DNA of 64,000 bases from Allomuricauda sp. CAU 1633. Lineage in GTDB: Bacteria; Bacteroidota; Bacteroidia; Flavobacteriales; Flavobacteriaceae. The position numbers and the translations under genes are program-made. Each line of letters begins with the position of its first letter. Position 1 is the first letter of the stretch. Positions 51,503 to 62,253 of this stretch are shown here, one piece after another. The stretch covers positions 992,001 through 1,056,000 of the forward strand of contig NZ_JAFLNE010000001.1 in the NCBI RefSeq assembly GCF_017313225.1. The letters are read 5' to 3'. Under the pieces are notes generated by a model. It was not told where the DNA came from and searched no databases. It saw nothing but the letters and a program-made list of their open reading frames with translations.

Positions 51503-53875
51503 TCAATCCCCCGAAGCACGTCTTACTTCCATCTGTTGCTGCATCCGGTTTCCTTCGCTATCCACTACCGTTAAAGTATATTCCCCCGGTTGAATGTCCA
51601 AAAGGAGTTCATGGAAATTTTCGGTCTTGCCCACATAAGTTTCATCCAAATACCAATACACTACGGAGTCAGATTGTTGGTGGGCCAATTTCAGGATAAC
51701 GTCTGAAGTGGTGTTGCCCAAATCCTTAGGAAGGAGCACCGCTTCATTTTTCTTTGGATACATAAATTCCATACGCTGGTTTTCCAAGGAGGAACATCCT
51801 TGCAAATAGGGCGGTAAGGGCTTGTAATTGGGATTGGAAGTAGCATAATAGTATTCCAAAACCGGAGGAAGTACAAACCAGTTTTTAGTCACCATGTTTT
51901 CCAGTGGATAGCAATCCGAATTCACCCTGAATTTTTCCGAAGCATCCAAAAACAATTGCTGGTGATAGGGGCAAGGCCCACTTCGGGTACCGTGGGTGGG
52001 GACGAATTCTTTTTTCGTTGTATCGCAATATAAAGAAGCACGATACCCACTTTCGGCACAGACCTCCATTTCCACTAAATCATCAAAAGGTTCTGGGAAC
52101 CAACCGCTGTGAGGCAGCGCATCCAAAACATCAAAAAATAATGGTGCTGCTGCAGTGATTCCAGTTAGTCCGGGTCTTCCTTCACCATCTGCGTTTCCGG
52201 CCCAGACCCCAATGGCATATTTTGGGGTCACCCCAATGGCCCAAGCATCCTTAAAGCCGAAACTGGTGCCTGTTTTCCAGGCAATAGGCTGGGAAGAATC
52301 AAAAAAGTGCCAGTTCTCACCCCCTTCAGGGCGGTTGACCTCATACATGGATTGAAACGTGCTATAAATGGCCCCAGCTCCCAAAATAGGAGGGTCAAAC
52401 CGTTGCTCGCCAAAATCAATGGTTTGGTTTGCTAAATAGGTGGGTGCCACAAACTCATTTGGGAAATAGGTGCTACTGTTGCTTACAAAATGATTTAAGG
52501 TGGATGCCAGCGAAGCATAGGTATGGGTGACTTCCCAAAGGGAACTTTCCGCTCCGCCAAGAATTAGCGATAATCCGTAATACGATGAGGGCTTATCTAG
52601 GGATTCCATTTGCATTTTGTGGAGCTTGTTATAGAATTTTTGGAGTCCATATTCTCGTAGTAATCGAACTGCAGGAACATTCAACGAACGAGAGAGTGCC
52701 CGACTCACTGGAACGGCCCCCGCATATTTTTTATCAAAATTTTGAGGGTTGTACCCATTAATGACGGTGGGGACATCTTCCACTAAACTATGGGGTAATA
52801 CCTGACCTTCATCCAACAATGATGCAAATAGAAAGGGTTTCAACGTACTGCCGGTACTCCGATTCTTAGTAATGATATCCACATAATTGCCATGTGCTTT
52901 TCCCGAAGGGGAATTCCCCACATACCCCAAAACCTTTCGGGATTCCACATCCAAGACCAAAATGGCTAAGTTGTGGATTTCATTGCTTTTTAATTGCTGA
53001 TAATGGCGTTCTGCCAACAAGTTGAGTTGTTGCTGCAACGGTCTTTGAATAGAAGTGGTGATTCGCTCTCCCGGATGTTCAATCCGAATACGTTCAGTGA
53101 GGTGCGGAGCAACATCAGGTAACGGGAAAGGTTTTTGGGGTAGTGGTTCGGCCACCGCCAAATCATACGTGGTTTGGTCTAGCGTGCCTTTATCCCTTAA
53201 CTTTTCCAGTAGTCGGTTTCGCTTTTCGAGGAATTCTTGTTCATTTCGTCCAGGGAAAATCAAGGCAGGGGCGTTGGGCAATACGGCAAGTGCCGCGGAT
53301 TGTCCCCAACTGAGTTCGTGAGCCGGAATCCCAAAGTATCGCCAGGCGGCAGTTTCTAATCCTACCACGTTTCCACCATACGGGGTATGGGAGGCATACA
53401 AGTTTAAAATTTCTGACTTGGAGTGACGTAATTCCAAGCGAGTGGCCATAAAAATCTCAATGCATTTTTCCCAATAAGTACGACTTTGATTCTTTCGACT
53501 CAACCGAATGACCTGCTGGGTAATGGTACTCCCGCCCCTTCTGGTCTCTTTAGTGAGGTTATGACCAAGGGCCTTGATAATGGAAATGGGATTGAAGCCC
53601 GGATGTTTGTAAAAATATTCATCCTCAAACAACAAAATGCATTGCTCAAATCGGTGTGGGATGGAATCCAATTGTGGAAACCGCCATTGTCCATCATCGG
53701 CAATCCGAGCTCCGATCAAACTCCCATCAGCAGCATTGACCACCGTTGAGGCTGGGTCTTCAAACAGATTTTTGGGTAGGCAGACCAACCACAAAACCAA
53801 GAGGATGCCTAAAACACCCAGCTTGATTTTGTGGTTTGCTGCTTTCTTTTTTACTGGCGACCAAAAATCCTTCAT
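51503..53875 (-). CDS. pbpC: Penicillin-binding protein 1C
   Basis: 790 aa. One N-terminal membrane helix is followed by a GT51 glycosyltransferase (EDEYFYKHPGF, RGGSTITQQ), a transpeptidase with the active serine in STGSTLKPF (about residue 342), SRSLN and KTGTS, and a C-terminal BiPBP_C domain. It polymerises and cross-links peptidoglycan. It lies 15 bp after the alpha-2-macroglobulin gene on the same strand, the classical pair. Confidence 0.95.
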   Translation of the reverse strand: MKDFWSPVKKKAANHKIKLGVLGILLVLWLVCLPKNLFEDPASTVVNAADGSLIGARIADDGQWRFPQLDSIPHRFEQCILLFEDEYFYKHPGFNPISIIKALGHNLTKETRRGGSTITQQVIRLSRKNQSRTYWEKCIEIFMATRLELRHSKSEILNLYASHTPYGGNVVGLETAAWRYFGIPAHELSWGQSAALAVLPNAPALIFPGRNEQEFLEKRNRLLEKLRDKGTLDQTTYDLAVAEPLPQKPFPLPDVAPHLTERIRIEHPGERITTSIQRPLQQQLNLLAERHYQQLKSNEIHNLAILVLDVESRKVLGYVGNSPSGKAHGNYVDIITKNRSTGSTLKPFLFASLLDEGQVLPHSLVEDVPTVINGYNPQNFDKKYAGAVPVSRALSRSLNVPAVRLLREYGLQKFYNKLHKMQMESLDKPSSYYGLSLILGGAESSLWEVTHTYASLASTLNHFVSNSSTYFPNEFVAPTYLANQTIDFGEQRFDPPILGAGAIYSTFQSMYEVNRPEGGENWHFFDSSQPIAWKTGTSFGFKDAWAIGVTPKYAIGVWAGNADGEGRPGLTGITAAAPLFFDVLDALPHSGWFPEPFDDLVEMEVCAESGYRASLYCDTTKKEFVPTHGTRSGPCPYHQQLFLDASEKFRVNSDCYPLENMVTKNWFVLPPVLEYYYATSNPNYKPLPPYLQGCSSLENQRMEFMYPKKNEAVLLPKDLGNTTSDVILKLAHQQSDSVVYWYLDETYVGKTENFHELLLDIQPGEYTLTVVDSEGNRMQQQMEVRRASGD

Positions 53876-53890
53876 TCAAATCCTATCACA

Positions 53891-56800
53891 TCATTGCACC
53901 ACTTTTATCCAATTTCCTTTGTTCCGTGCTTGGTAGTTGTTATCATACATGGCTTCAACCTGAGCTCCGGGCAAATAGTAATCGCCCAAGAAGGAGGCAT
54001 TCAGCTTAATGGTAAAAGTCTTGGATTTTCTCGCACCAAGGTCAAAATACAGATGAGTACGGTCATCCCGCGTATCCACGTAATCGGCTTTAGTGGCATT
54101 GGGATTATCGCCATTCGTATACGAAGTATCCACAATTTCCCATCCACTGGGAACAATGTGGGTCAGGGCCAAGTTGTCCACATAATCGTTGGAGCTGTTA
54201 AAGACTGTAATTTGGGCCTGAAGTTCGGTGCCTTGTCGCAATTCATTCACATTGATGGAATTTCCAATGGCATCCAAATACGCGACAGAAAGGTTTAGGT
54301 TTTGTTGCTGGGCCAATTCTTCGCCTACAGGTAATTTCCCAGTCTGCGTTAGGGTGGCATAAATAGTGTTTCCTTGCTTGTTTTTCACCTGAATTTCCTC
54401 TTTGAATGATGAAATGGTAATGCTTCGTTGCGCAATGGCCCTATCGGTTTTTACTGAAACTTCCTTACCATTGTTGGTAAAGGTTAAATCGATGGACTTT
54501 CCGCCATTTTTTTGCACCATTTTTGCCATGGATAAGAGGGCAAAGGCTGTTTCTTGGGTGCTGTACCAGCTTTGGGAGGAAAGGTTTTTCGCCAAGGAAA
54601 CTGCCATTTCCCTTTGTTGGGCATTACCCAAAATTACCATGGTTTCCAATGCCATTGCTCTATTTCTGAATACAGAACCATAGGTTCTATAATTGTAGTT
54701 GTTGGGTGTAAAATTAATGTTCGCCTTTTGTGCAATAGCTTGAGCCACTTCCTTCTTGCCCACCAAAGCGTAGGCAGCCGCTAGTCTCCATTTTGCCTCA
54801 TTGCTCAAGTTTTTGGATTCACGAAGTCGGTTCATGGAAGCCAACTCGGGTTGTTGTGCCAATGCCAAGGTGTACAAACGGTAGGCTTGTGCAATATCAT
54901 TATTGTAGTTGGTAGCGGCATTGCTCCATTGGCGGGCAGCATTTTTCTGGTATCTCAACCAGTTGCTCAAGAAAGTTAATGGCAATTGGTAGCCTTGTTG
55001 TTTGGCTTCCAACATAAAATGACCAGCATAGGAGGTTCCCCAATTATCGGCACTGCCATAGCCGGGCCAATAACTTAAGCCGCCACTTGGGGTTTGAAAA
55101 TCGCCCAGTCTACGGATGGCGGCTTTCACATTCTCTTCGATTTTCTTTTTTCGTTCAAAAGTGATGTCCAGCACATCCCCCAAAAATAATTGCGGAAATG
55201 CTGCTGATGTGGTCTGCTCCACACAGCCATGGGGGTAGCGGAGCAAATAATCCATCCGCTTTGAGAAATCCATTGGGGGTAAGGTGGAAAATTCAATAAA
55301 GGCCTCATTGGTGCCTGAAGTACCAAAAGTTTCCATGGAAATGGTCTGGGAACCATTGGCATCAATGGTGTATAATTCGCTTCGTGTGGTGATGGGGTTA
55401 GGATTTTCGACATCAATTTCGGTTTCACTGCTGGCACTTTCCCCAGCGCCCGAAGCGGTCACTTTTATGGTTTGGAATACAGCTGCCGGATTGACCTTAA
55501 AATCAAAATTCACAATCTGCTCTCCAACCGAATTGAACGTAATATTTTTAGACGTATCACCAATGGGCTCCAAAGCCTTGCCCGCATTGATGGAAACTTT
55601 CACATTTTTCACTTTGGACTCCATGGCAAATACCGTCACGGGAATGGTTACCATTTCTCCGGGAGATAGTTTCCTTGGAATAGAAGTCAATACCATCAAC
55701 GGTTTGCGCACAGGCGTAGTTTTTTCGGTATTGCCGTAGGCGCTGTTTTGGTTACCTGCCACAACCATGGTACGGACGGAGCCCATATAATTGGGCATGT
55801 TTATGGTGTGTGAGGCTTTTTCACCGGGTTTTAGGGTAAATGGGCCCAAATAAGTGACCACAGGTTTAAACCGTTGTGCTTTTCTGTTTTCGGCACCAGC
55901 ACCAATGCCACCGCCACCAATAGCGTAGATATTATCCACACTGATGGAATAGGCGCCCATAACATCATCAAAAATATCAAAGGTTTTTACCCCAAGTGCC
56001 TGTCTTGCATAAAAAGAACTATGGATATCGGGGGTTTGGAAACGGGTCAAATCCAAGAGTCCTTCATCCACAACCGCCAAGGAATACGTCATGGTTTTTT
56101 TATTGGCTTCGGAAACGGTCACCTTAAAGGATTTTTCTGGCTCCAAGATATCTGGCATGGAAAGCTGAGGTTCCAAGAACGTAGCTGGGTCCTCAACCAA
56201 AAGCGGGACTACCCCATATAGTCGGATGGGTAAATCGTTGGCCACTTGTCCGTGTGGCTGAAGCAATGAAATATTGATAAAGGCATTCGGTGCCATTTCA
56301 GCTGTAATGGGAATTGTGGCCTTAGTTTCTTTGGCCGAAGTTTCTATCCATTGCTGGGACAATACTTCGGTGCCATTTTCTATACTGATTAGGGCACGGC
56401 CACCTCGGTCTGAAGGGAAGGTGACAATAGCTTCTTCACCCAACTTGTACTTTTCTTTATCCGCTGAGAAAATGAGGATTTTGGAACTTTCAGTGTCGTT
56501 GGAAGCCGGTCTTCGCCACCAATTGCGATAGAAATAAGCAGTACGACCTGTTGCGTGGCCAGAAACTTCATCAATAACCCGAATCAAGAATCGCCCTCCA
56601 TCGCCATCAGGGACATTAATATTGAAATTGGCTTTTCCATTAGCACCTGTGGTAATGCTCATTTCTTTGAAGGGACGATGCACGGTGGCATTTTCGTATC
56701 GGGAGAGATTGTCGTAACCCCGGTTCCACCACCAACGCCATTCAATTTTAAAAATTTGGACTTTTAGTTTTCGATTGCTGGATGTGTTTCCTTGGGAATC

Positions 56801-59449
56801 CACACTGACCACATCAAAAGAGGTGTTTTCATCAGTTAAATAAGAACCATATTGGCGTGCTTTTGGAGAGCGAAGCCCCACAAAATGGGAAAAAGGAGCC
56901 AAATTTTTGGAAAATACATCGATGGAAAAATCGCCACCACCTTCAAAAACCTTGGTGGTAAATGTAGCCTGAAGCATTCCAGGAGCGTTGCCATTCACAT
57001 TGATTTTTTCATTAATGTTTAAAACGCCATTGGCATCCAATTTGGAGGAAATCCATTGCAATTCGGTCTCGTTGAAACTACGCACAGGATCTTGAAAGAC
57101 GTAGTCTTTAAATTTTGGGAAAGCGGTATTGGTTTGCTTTAAGGTGGCATTGATATCGATTTTAAGATTGCGGGCAGGAGCGCCATGTAACCATTGTACA
57201 GTGGCTTTCCCCCGATTGTTGGAGTTGGCGGTCAAAACTTCATCATCAAACGAAAAGTCCACTTTTAAGCGATTGGGCTTTACGGTTGCGATTTTTAAAC
57301 TTTTGTTGAATTGGGCACCTCCTACCACAATTTTGGCATTCCACGTTCCGGTTGGGGAATTGGCTTGGGTGGGAACTGGGAAATAATAGAATTTTTCCTC
57401 CTTTTTGGCGTACAAGCCGTCAGATACTGGAAGGGTTTCTTCTGTAAGTACATTGCGCTGCACCAATTTGCCATGGGCATCGGTGACCTCCAATGTTACA
57501 GGATGACCTTTAGGCAATGGGTTGGCCGAGTCATCCAAAACAAAGGTTAGGTGGGCCACATCGCCTGGTCGGTGCACCCCTCTTTCGGTATAGATAAAGC
57601 CTTGAAGTCCGCTTTGCAGTTCTTCCCCAGAAACATCAAACTTGCTTAGGGAAAGGGCATTGCCATCCATTAATTTGGCATAGGCAAAATTGTTGCCGTT
57701 TTGGGCCACGGCAAAGGCAATATTTTTATCGCTGTCAAAAACTGCAAATCCGGAAGCGTCAGTGGTTATCTCTCCCAATAATTGTTGTTGGTAATTGTAT
57801 AGTTTGATATTGGTGTTGGCCTCAGGTTTGGTTGTCAATAGGTTGGTGGCTGCAAAATGGTATGATCGGTTGTTCCCTTTTTTGGCAATGAGCCCCAAAT
57901 CACTGCCCAACAGGTTGGTATAGGCGATACGAGTGTCGTTATAATAGGCCGAATGGCATGGATTGTCACGTTCTTGCCAATTATAGTCATACTCTCGCCA
58001 ATAATAAATCTCGTTATCCCAGTAGCGCTCTTCCAAAGCCTCATCATTGGAATTTTGCGAGGCATAGTCAATTGATGTTTCTTCGATGGCTTCGGAATCA
58101 CCACAATCATAGGTAGTATGTTCTTTTTTAAAGCTGAACTCGACCCTGTACAACGATCCTGGATGAATTTTAATCAATTCGGAAAGGTCCAGGGCATGGG
58201 CTTTCCAGTAACTGGAATTTTCTTCCCCCGTTTCAGATAGTGGAATGATTTTGTAGGCCACCCTACGACCCACGGGTCTTAAATCGGATAAATATTCCGT
58301 ACCAAAATTATTATTTTGAAGGTACTGCAGCATATTATTTTCGTAAACCTGAATAACACGTACCTCCACGGCGGAGAGGTTCACGGTTTCAAAATAAATG
58401 GGTGTTGATGCTGCATTGGGTAAAACAGTACCTTTGGAAATCAATCGGACATTGGGTTTCAATTGCTCAAAAGAAACCAGCTCTGAGAAGGTTTTGCTTA
58501 GTGTAAAGCCGTATTCGCTCTTTATGCCTTCAAAGGCATTCACCCGAACTTCGCCCAAAATACGGTTGGAAGGATAGACTTTGAGCACATTGCCATCAAT
58601 TTCGTATCTAAGGCTTTCAGCATTTTCAATGGTCACTAACCCATTCAAGTTTTGGCTTTGTTGCAAGGGTTCGGAAAAATTCAAGGTCAAAACCGCATTT
58701 GGGGCAGAGGAGGTGTTTGCATCCACGATTACAAATTTGTTGAGTCCCGGAATGTTATATTTTTCAGAGCCTTCGTTGTCAATGCCCAATGTTTTTCCCG
58801 TCCAGTTGATGGTAAGCTCATCATCTTCTGTTTTACGGGAAATACTGTCGATTTTGAAACTGTAGTATTGGGCGTTATCGGAGGTGTTGTCCCATTTTAC
58901 CGAAACCTTCTTGCCGTCTTGTTGTACCGAGAGCACACTGTTGATTTTAGAGGCTTCCAAAATATCGGAGGCATCCAAGGTCCCAGTCAAATATTGCCAT
59001 TCCCGGCTGTAAGATTGTAGGTTGCCTAGATTGATTTTAAAGTTTGGCGAGATGGTCTTAAAGCTGAAAGTGTATTTTTTAAAATCACTCTCAACGTCCT
59101 CCATGAGTCTGTTCAAGGATAAAGTAACTACATACTCCGTATCGGGTTTTAAATATTCGGAAGGCTGAAAGGTAAGTTCCCTGCCATTTTCGATCATCAA
59201 TGTTCCCTCAATGCTTGGCGAAATTTTGAGGTACTCCGCAGGAAGTTCTTGATTCACCTCATATTGGGTCAATTGTTGGGCCAAAACAATTTTAATGGGG
59301 GTTGAGATGCTTTGATTTCCGTGGGTGTGGTAACTAATGTAATCCTTGAATTTAAACAGGTTGTCCGTTTCGCCTTTACCCGTCTTTTTTTTGCAGGAGA
59401 CAACAAAAATCAATAGAAAAACAATGGAAATTCTGAGAAGCCTTGACAT
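53891..59449 (-). CDS. Bacterial alpha-2-macroglobulin lipoprotein
   Basis: 1852 aa. A signal peptide ends IFVVSC (lipobox). A chain of MG-like beta domains is followed by a bait-like region and the thioester motif CVEQ (Cys1409) in HGCVEQTTS, then the alpha-alpha barrel and receptor-like end. These proteins trap proteases that damage the periplasm, working with PBP1C in cell-wall repair. Longer than E. coli YfhM (about 1650 aa). Confidence 0.93.
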   Translation of the reverse strand: MSRLLRISIVFLLIFVVSCKKKTGKGETDNLFKFKDYISYHTHGNQSISTPIKIVLAQQLTQYEVNQELPAEYLKISPSIEGTLMIENGRELTFQPSEYLKPDTEYVVTLSLNRLMEDVESDFKKYTFSFKTISPNFKINLGNLQSYSREWQYLTGTLDASDILEASKINSVLSVQQDGKKVSVKWDNTSDNAQYYSFKIDSISRKTEDDELTINWTGKTLGIDNEGSEKYNIPGLNKFVIVDANTSSAPNAVLTLNFSEPLQQSQNLNGLVTIENAESLRYEIDGNVLKVYPSNRILGEVRVNAFEGIKSEYGFTLSKTFSELVSFEQLKPNVRLISKGTVLPNAASTPIYFETVNLSAVEVRVIQVYENNMLQYLQNNNFGTEYLSDLRPVGRRVAYKIIPLSETGEENSSYWKAHALDLSELIKIHPGSLYRVEFSFKKEHTTYDCGDSEAIEETSIDYASQNSNDEALEERYWDNEIYYWREYDYNWQERDNPCHSAYYNDTRIAYTNLLGSDLGLIAKKGNNRSYHFAATNLLTTKPEANTNIKLYNYQQQLLGEITTDASGFAVFDSDKNIAFAVAQNGNNFAYAKLMDGNALSLSKFDVSGEELQSGLQGFIYTERGVHRPGDVAHLTFVLDDSANPLPKGHPVTLEVTDAHGKLVQRNVLTEETLPVSDGLYAKKEEKFYYFPVPTQANSPTGTWNAKIVVGGAQFNKSLKIATVKPNRLKVDFSFDDEVLTANSNNRGKATVQWLHGAPARNLKIDINATLKQTNTAFPKFKDYVFQDPVRSFNETELQWISSKLDANGVLNINEKINVNGNAPGMLQATFTTKVFEGGGDFSIDVFSKNLAPFSHFVGLRSPKARQYGSYLTDENTSFDVVSVDSQGNTSSNRKLKVQIFKIEWRWWWNRGYDNLSRYENATVHRPFKEMSITTGANGKANFNINVPDGDGGRFLIRVIDEVSGHATGRTAYFYRNWWRRPASNDTESSKILIFSADKEKYKLGEEAIVTFPSDRGGRALISIENGTEVLSQQWIETSAKETKATIPITAEMAPNAFINISLLQPHGQVANDLPIRLYGVVPLLVEDPATFLEPQLSMPDILEPEKSFKVTVSEANKKTMTYSLAVVDEGLLDLTRFQTPDIHSSFYARQALGVKTFDIFDDVMGAYSISVDNIYAIGGGGIGAGAENRKAQRFKPVVTYLGPFTLKPGEKASHTINMPNYMGSVRTMVVAGNQNSAYGNTEKTTPVRKPLMVLTSIPRKLSPGEMVTIPVTVFAMESKVKNVKVSINAGKALEPIGDTSKNITFNSVGEQIVNFDFKVNPAAVFQTIKVTASGAGESASSETEIDVENPNPITTRSELYTIDANGSQTISMETFGTSGTNEAFIEFSTLPPMDFSKRMDYLLRYPHGCVEQTTSAAFPQLFLGDVLDITFERKKKIEENVKAAIRRLGDFQTPSGGLSYWPGYGSADNWGTSYAGHFMLEAKQQGYQLPLTFLSNWLRYQKNAARQWSNAATNYNNDIAQAYRLYTLALAQQPELASMNRLRESKNLSNEAKWRLAAAYALVGKKEVAQAIAQKANINFTPNNYNYRTYGSVFRNRAMALETMVILGNAQQREMAVSLAKNLSSQSWYSTQETAFALLSMAKMVQKNGGKSIDLTFTNNGKEVSVKTDRAIAQRSITISSFKEEIQVKNKQGNTIYATLTQTGKLPVGEELAQQQNLNLSVAYLDAIGNSINVNELRQGTELQAQITVFNSSNDYVDNLALTHIVPSGWEIVDTSYTNGDNPNATKADYVDTRDDRTHLYFDLGARKSKTFTIKLNASFLGDYYLPGAQVEAMYDNNYQARNKGNWIKVVQ

Positions 59450-59669
59450 GTCAAAAAGGAATTAATTACACAATACATTTAGCCAAAGCCAAGATAGCCA
59501 AAAATAGATAGGGGGCTTGTTCTGTTTTACGGATGGTGCATTAGGATTTACGAATGGATGTTCTGGTAAAGATTTCTCATTGTGAAACATTTATGATTTT
59601 TCTAAGAAGGATGAAGTGATAAAAGAAATATATTCATTCCATCAACAACAATCAAAAAACAATCACATC

Positions 59670-60083
59670 ATGATGCCAAAACACATTCTCCTTTTTTTAT
59701 CAGTATTAGCTTTTGGAACTACGCAAGCCCAGTCGGATTATCAACTGGTTGAACAAACTGTAAATTACTATTTGGATGGAGGGACCAACAATGATTTTGA
59801 AACCTTAAAAAAGGCCTTCCATGAAACGGCTACCATGAAGTTTATAGGGCAAGATGGCTACACCGAGGTAAACGCCATTGATTTTTTTCAAAAAGGTATG
59901 AAACCAGGCCCTAAGCAAAATAGAAAAACTAGGATAGCAGACATCACCATTGCTGGAAACGCGGCCAATGCCCGTTTGGAAATTGATTATCCCGATTTCA
60001 CCTTTATCGATTTTATGAATCTATTGAAAGTTGATGGGGAATGGAAGATTGTGAGCAAGATTTTCTATAGAAAAGTGGATTAG
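59670..60083 (+). CDS. Secreted lumazine-binding-like (NTF2-fold) protein
   Basis: 137 aa from ATG 59670 (or 59673). A signal peptide ends TTQAQS. The NTF2-like fold has VEQTVNYYLDGGTNNDFETL, AFHETATMKF and GEWKIVSKIFYRK, typical of Lumazine_bd_2 proteins. The role is unknown; these often occur as single genes in Bacteroidota. Confidence 0.78.
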   Translation: MMPKHILLFLSVLAFGTTQAQSDYQLVEQTVNYYLDGGTNNDFETLKKAFHETATMKFIGQDGYTEVNAIDFFQKGMKPGPKQNRKTRIADITIAGNAANARLEIDYPDFTFIDFMNLLKVDGEWKIVSKIFYRKVD

Positions 60084-60087
60084 GGGA

Positions 60088-60882
60088 CTACCACCCTCCC
60101 GAGGCACCACCACCTCCAAATCCGCCGCCTCCAAAGCCGCCACTGAAACCGCCTCCACCACCAAAACCGCCGCTTCCGAAACCACCAGAGGAGCCAGAGC
60201 TACGCCCCATATTGCTCAAGATGATCATATCCCAAATATCCAAACCTCTACCATGGCGTCCACCACCTTTGCCACCGCCCTTGTTTTTACGACTCCAAAG
60301 AATGACCATAATCACAATGAAGACGATGATGAGAAAGAACATTTTTTTTGGAAATTCGGAGTTTCGGTCAAATGAACGGTCTTCTTTGAATTCCCCGTTC
60401 AGTACTTGAAAAATAGCGTCTGCGCCTTTGTCCAAGCCGGTATAGTAATCCCCTTTCTTAAACTCAGGTATGATAACGGATTCAATAATACGTTTGGACA
60501 TAAAATCGGTGAGGGAACCTTCAACTCCATAACCGGTGTTGATGGCGATTCGTCTATCGTCCCTGGCCAGAAGCACGAGTACGCCGTTATCTTTATCAGC
60601 CTGACCTATGCCCCATTTTTGGCCCCATTGCGCTCCTAAATAGTTGATGTTTTCTCCTTCAGTGGAACTGATGATGGCGATTACAATCTGGGTTGAGGTA
60701 CTATCGGAATACCGAATCAATTTTTGTTCCAGTGCATTGCTTTGTGAAGAAGATAGGAGGTTTACATAATCATAGACGCTGGTCTGTTTTTTGGGCTTTT
60801 CGGGTATGGTATACTGCCCCCAGCTTATGGAAACACATAAAAAAGCAAGTACAAAAAGGCTAGCCTTTGGATATAGCATCAC
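60088..60882 (-). CDS. TPM-domain protein with Gly-rich tail (YgcG-like)
   Basis: 264 aa. The signal peptide ends SISWGQ. TPM domain at about 30-160 (VNLLSSSQSNALEQKL, TGYGVEGSLTDFMSKRI), then one membrane helix (about 180-197) and a long glycine/phenylalanine-rich C-terminus (GGFGSGGFGGGGG). Overlaps the upstream TPM gene by 23 bp. It belongs with LemA in a known membrane-linked module of uncertain function. Confidence 0.88.
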   Translation of the reverse strand: MMLYPKASLFVLAFLCVSISWGQYTIPEKPKKQTSVYDYVNLLSSSQSNALEQKLIRYSDSTSTQIVIAIISSTEGENINYLGAQWGQKWGIGQADKDNGVLVLLARDDRRIAINTGYGVEGSLTDFMSKRIIESVIIPEFKKGDYYTGLDKGADAIFQVLNGEFKEDRSFDRNSEFPKKMFFLIIVFIVIMVILWSRKNKGGGKGGGRHGRGLDIWDMIILSNMGRSSGSSGGFGSGGFGGGGGFSGGFGGGGFGGGGASGGW

Positions 60883-61297
60883 TCAACTCATTGGTGTCAT
60901 TATGGTCCCATGGAAAGTGGGATTCCAATTCCTTTCCAGCCATCAAGATGCCTTCAACAATACCTTGTTTAAACTGTCCTTTTTTAAAGTGGGAAGCCAT
61001 GACGTCTTTAGTGGTGTTCCAAAACCCTTTGGGAACAGCACGGTCAATGCCGGTATCGCCGTAGATTACAAATTTTTTATCGTCGACAGCAACATAGATC
61101 AACACGCCGTTGCTTTCTTTGGTATTGTCCATTTTGAGGAAATGAAACAGTTGCTGGGCCCTGCTAAAATGGTCTATTTTGGCGACACCCTCAATATGCA
61201 CACGAATTTCTCCGGAAGTGTTCTTCTCTGCCTCCAAAATGGCATCGATGATTTCCCGTTCCTCTTCTGCGGTTAAAAACTCTTCAACATGCGACAT
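60860..61297 (-). CDS. Short TPM-domain protein
   Basis: 145 aa, TPM domain without signal peptide or tail: ILEAEKNTSGEIRVHIEG, VLIYVAVDDKKFVIYGDTGI. It is the middle gene of the LemA-TPM-TPM group. Starts 3 bp after the lemA stop. Confidence 0.85.
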   Translation of the reverse strand: MSHVEEFLTAEEEREIIDAILEAEKNTSGEIRVHIEGVAKIDHFSRAQQLFHFLKMDNTKESNGVLIYVAVDDKKFVIYGDTGIDRAVPKGFWNTTKDVMASHFKKGQFKQGIVEGILMAGKELESHFPWDHNDTNELSDAISKG

Positions 61298-61299
61298 GT

Positions 61300-61899
61300 C
61301 TAATCGAAGTCAAAATTAACATCAGGGGCGTTCTCTGCGCCGGGATTAGCTTCAAAGTATGTCATTTTTTCAAATCCAAAAATATTAGCCAACAAATTGT
61401 TAGGGAAGTTGCGTACATGTTCGTTATAAGGTTGAACAGATTGATTGAACTTGTCGCGAGCTATATTTATTCGATTTTCCGTGCCTTCCAACTGGGATTG
61501 CAGTTCCAAGAAATTTTGATTGGCCTTCAGCTCAGGATAACGTTCAACCACTACAAGCAACCTACTAAGTGCATTGGTAAGACCACTTTGAGCTTCGTTG
61601 AAAGCAGATAATTGTTCAGGGGTAATATTTGTGGGATCAATATTTACAGATGAAGCTTTGGCCCGCGCTTCAATGACATCTGTCAAGGTGCCTCGTTCAA
61701 AATCGGCCGCCCCTTGAACTGTCTTGACCAAGTTTCCAATGAGATCGCTCCGTCGTTGATACGTGCTTTCCACATTGGCCCATTCTTGTTTAGTAGTTTC
61801 TTCCAGATTAATAGTCTTGTTGTAGAAGCTTTTGGTCCAACCAAATATTCCGACAGCTATAATTGCAATTACAATTAACGAGATTAGCCATTTTTTCAT
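61300..61899 (-). CDS. lemA: LemA family protein
   Basis: 199 aa. One N-terminal membrane helix (about 4-22), then the LemA helical domain: NLEETTKQEWANVESTYQRR, IGNLVKTVQGAADFE, RYPELKANQNFLELQ. Membrane-anchored; co-occurs with TPM proteins here as in many bacteria. Confidence 0.92.
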   Translation of the reverse strand: MKKWLISLIVIAIIAVGIFGWTKSFYNKTINLEETTKQEWANVESTYQRRSDLIGNLVKTVQGAADFERGTLTDVIEARAKASSVNIDPTNITPEQLSAFNEAQSGLTNALSRLLVVVERYPELKANQNFLELQSQLEGTENRINIARDKFNQSVQPYNEHVRNFPNNLLANIFGFEKMTYFEANPGAENAPDVNFDFD

Positions 61900-61923
61900 T
61901 TTCTATGGTTTTAGTGTTTCTGA

Positions 61924-62253
61924 TTATAGCTGTTCCTTGATCTTCAACAGTTCGGCCTTTACCTTTTGGAGTTTCTGAACGACTTCGAAGGTGGAAAGCG
62001 TTTTCTGTTTTTCTTCTTTCAGATGGGTTTTAGCACCTTCCAAGGTAAAGCCACGTTCCTTTACCAAATGATAGATCAATTGAAGGTTGTGGATGTCCTG
62101 TGGTGTAAATTTCCGATTGCCCTTGGCATTTTTTTTGGGCTGGAGCACATCAAACTCTTTTTCCCAAAACCGAATCAGGGAAGTATTCACCCCAAATGCT
62201 TTGGCTACTTCGCCAATGCCATAGTACCGTTTTTCGGGAAGATCTACGTGCAT
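61924..62253 (-). CDS. MerR-family regulator
   Basis: 109 aa. Winged-helix YYGIGEVAKAFGVNTSLIRFWEKEF, then KFTPQDIHNLQLIYHLVKERGFTLEGA, and a short coiled coil. No ligand domain, so it is a minimal form. ATG overlaps the stop of the M23 gene by one base, and it precedes lemA by 24 bp. Confidence 0.88.
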   Translation of the reverse strand: MHVDLPEKRYYGIGEVAKAFGVNTSLIRFWEKEFDVLQPKKNAKGNRKFTPQDIHNLQLIYHLVKERGFTLEGAKTHLKEEKQKTLSTFEVVQKLQKVKAELLKIKEQL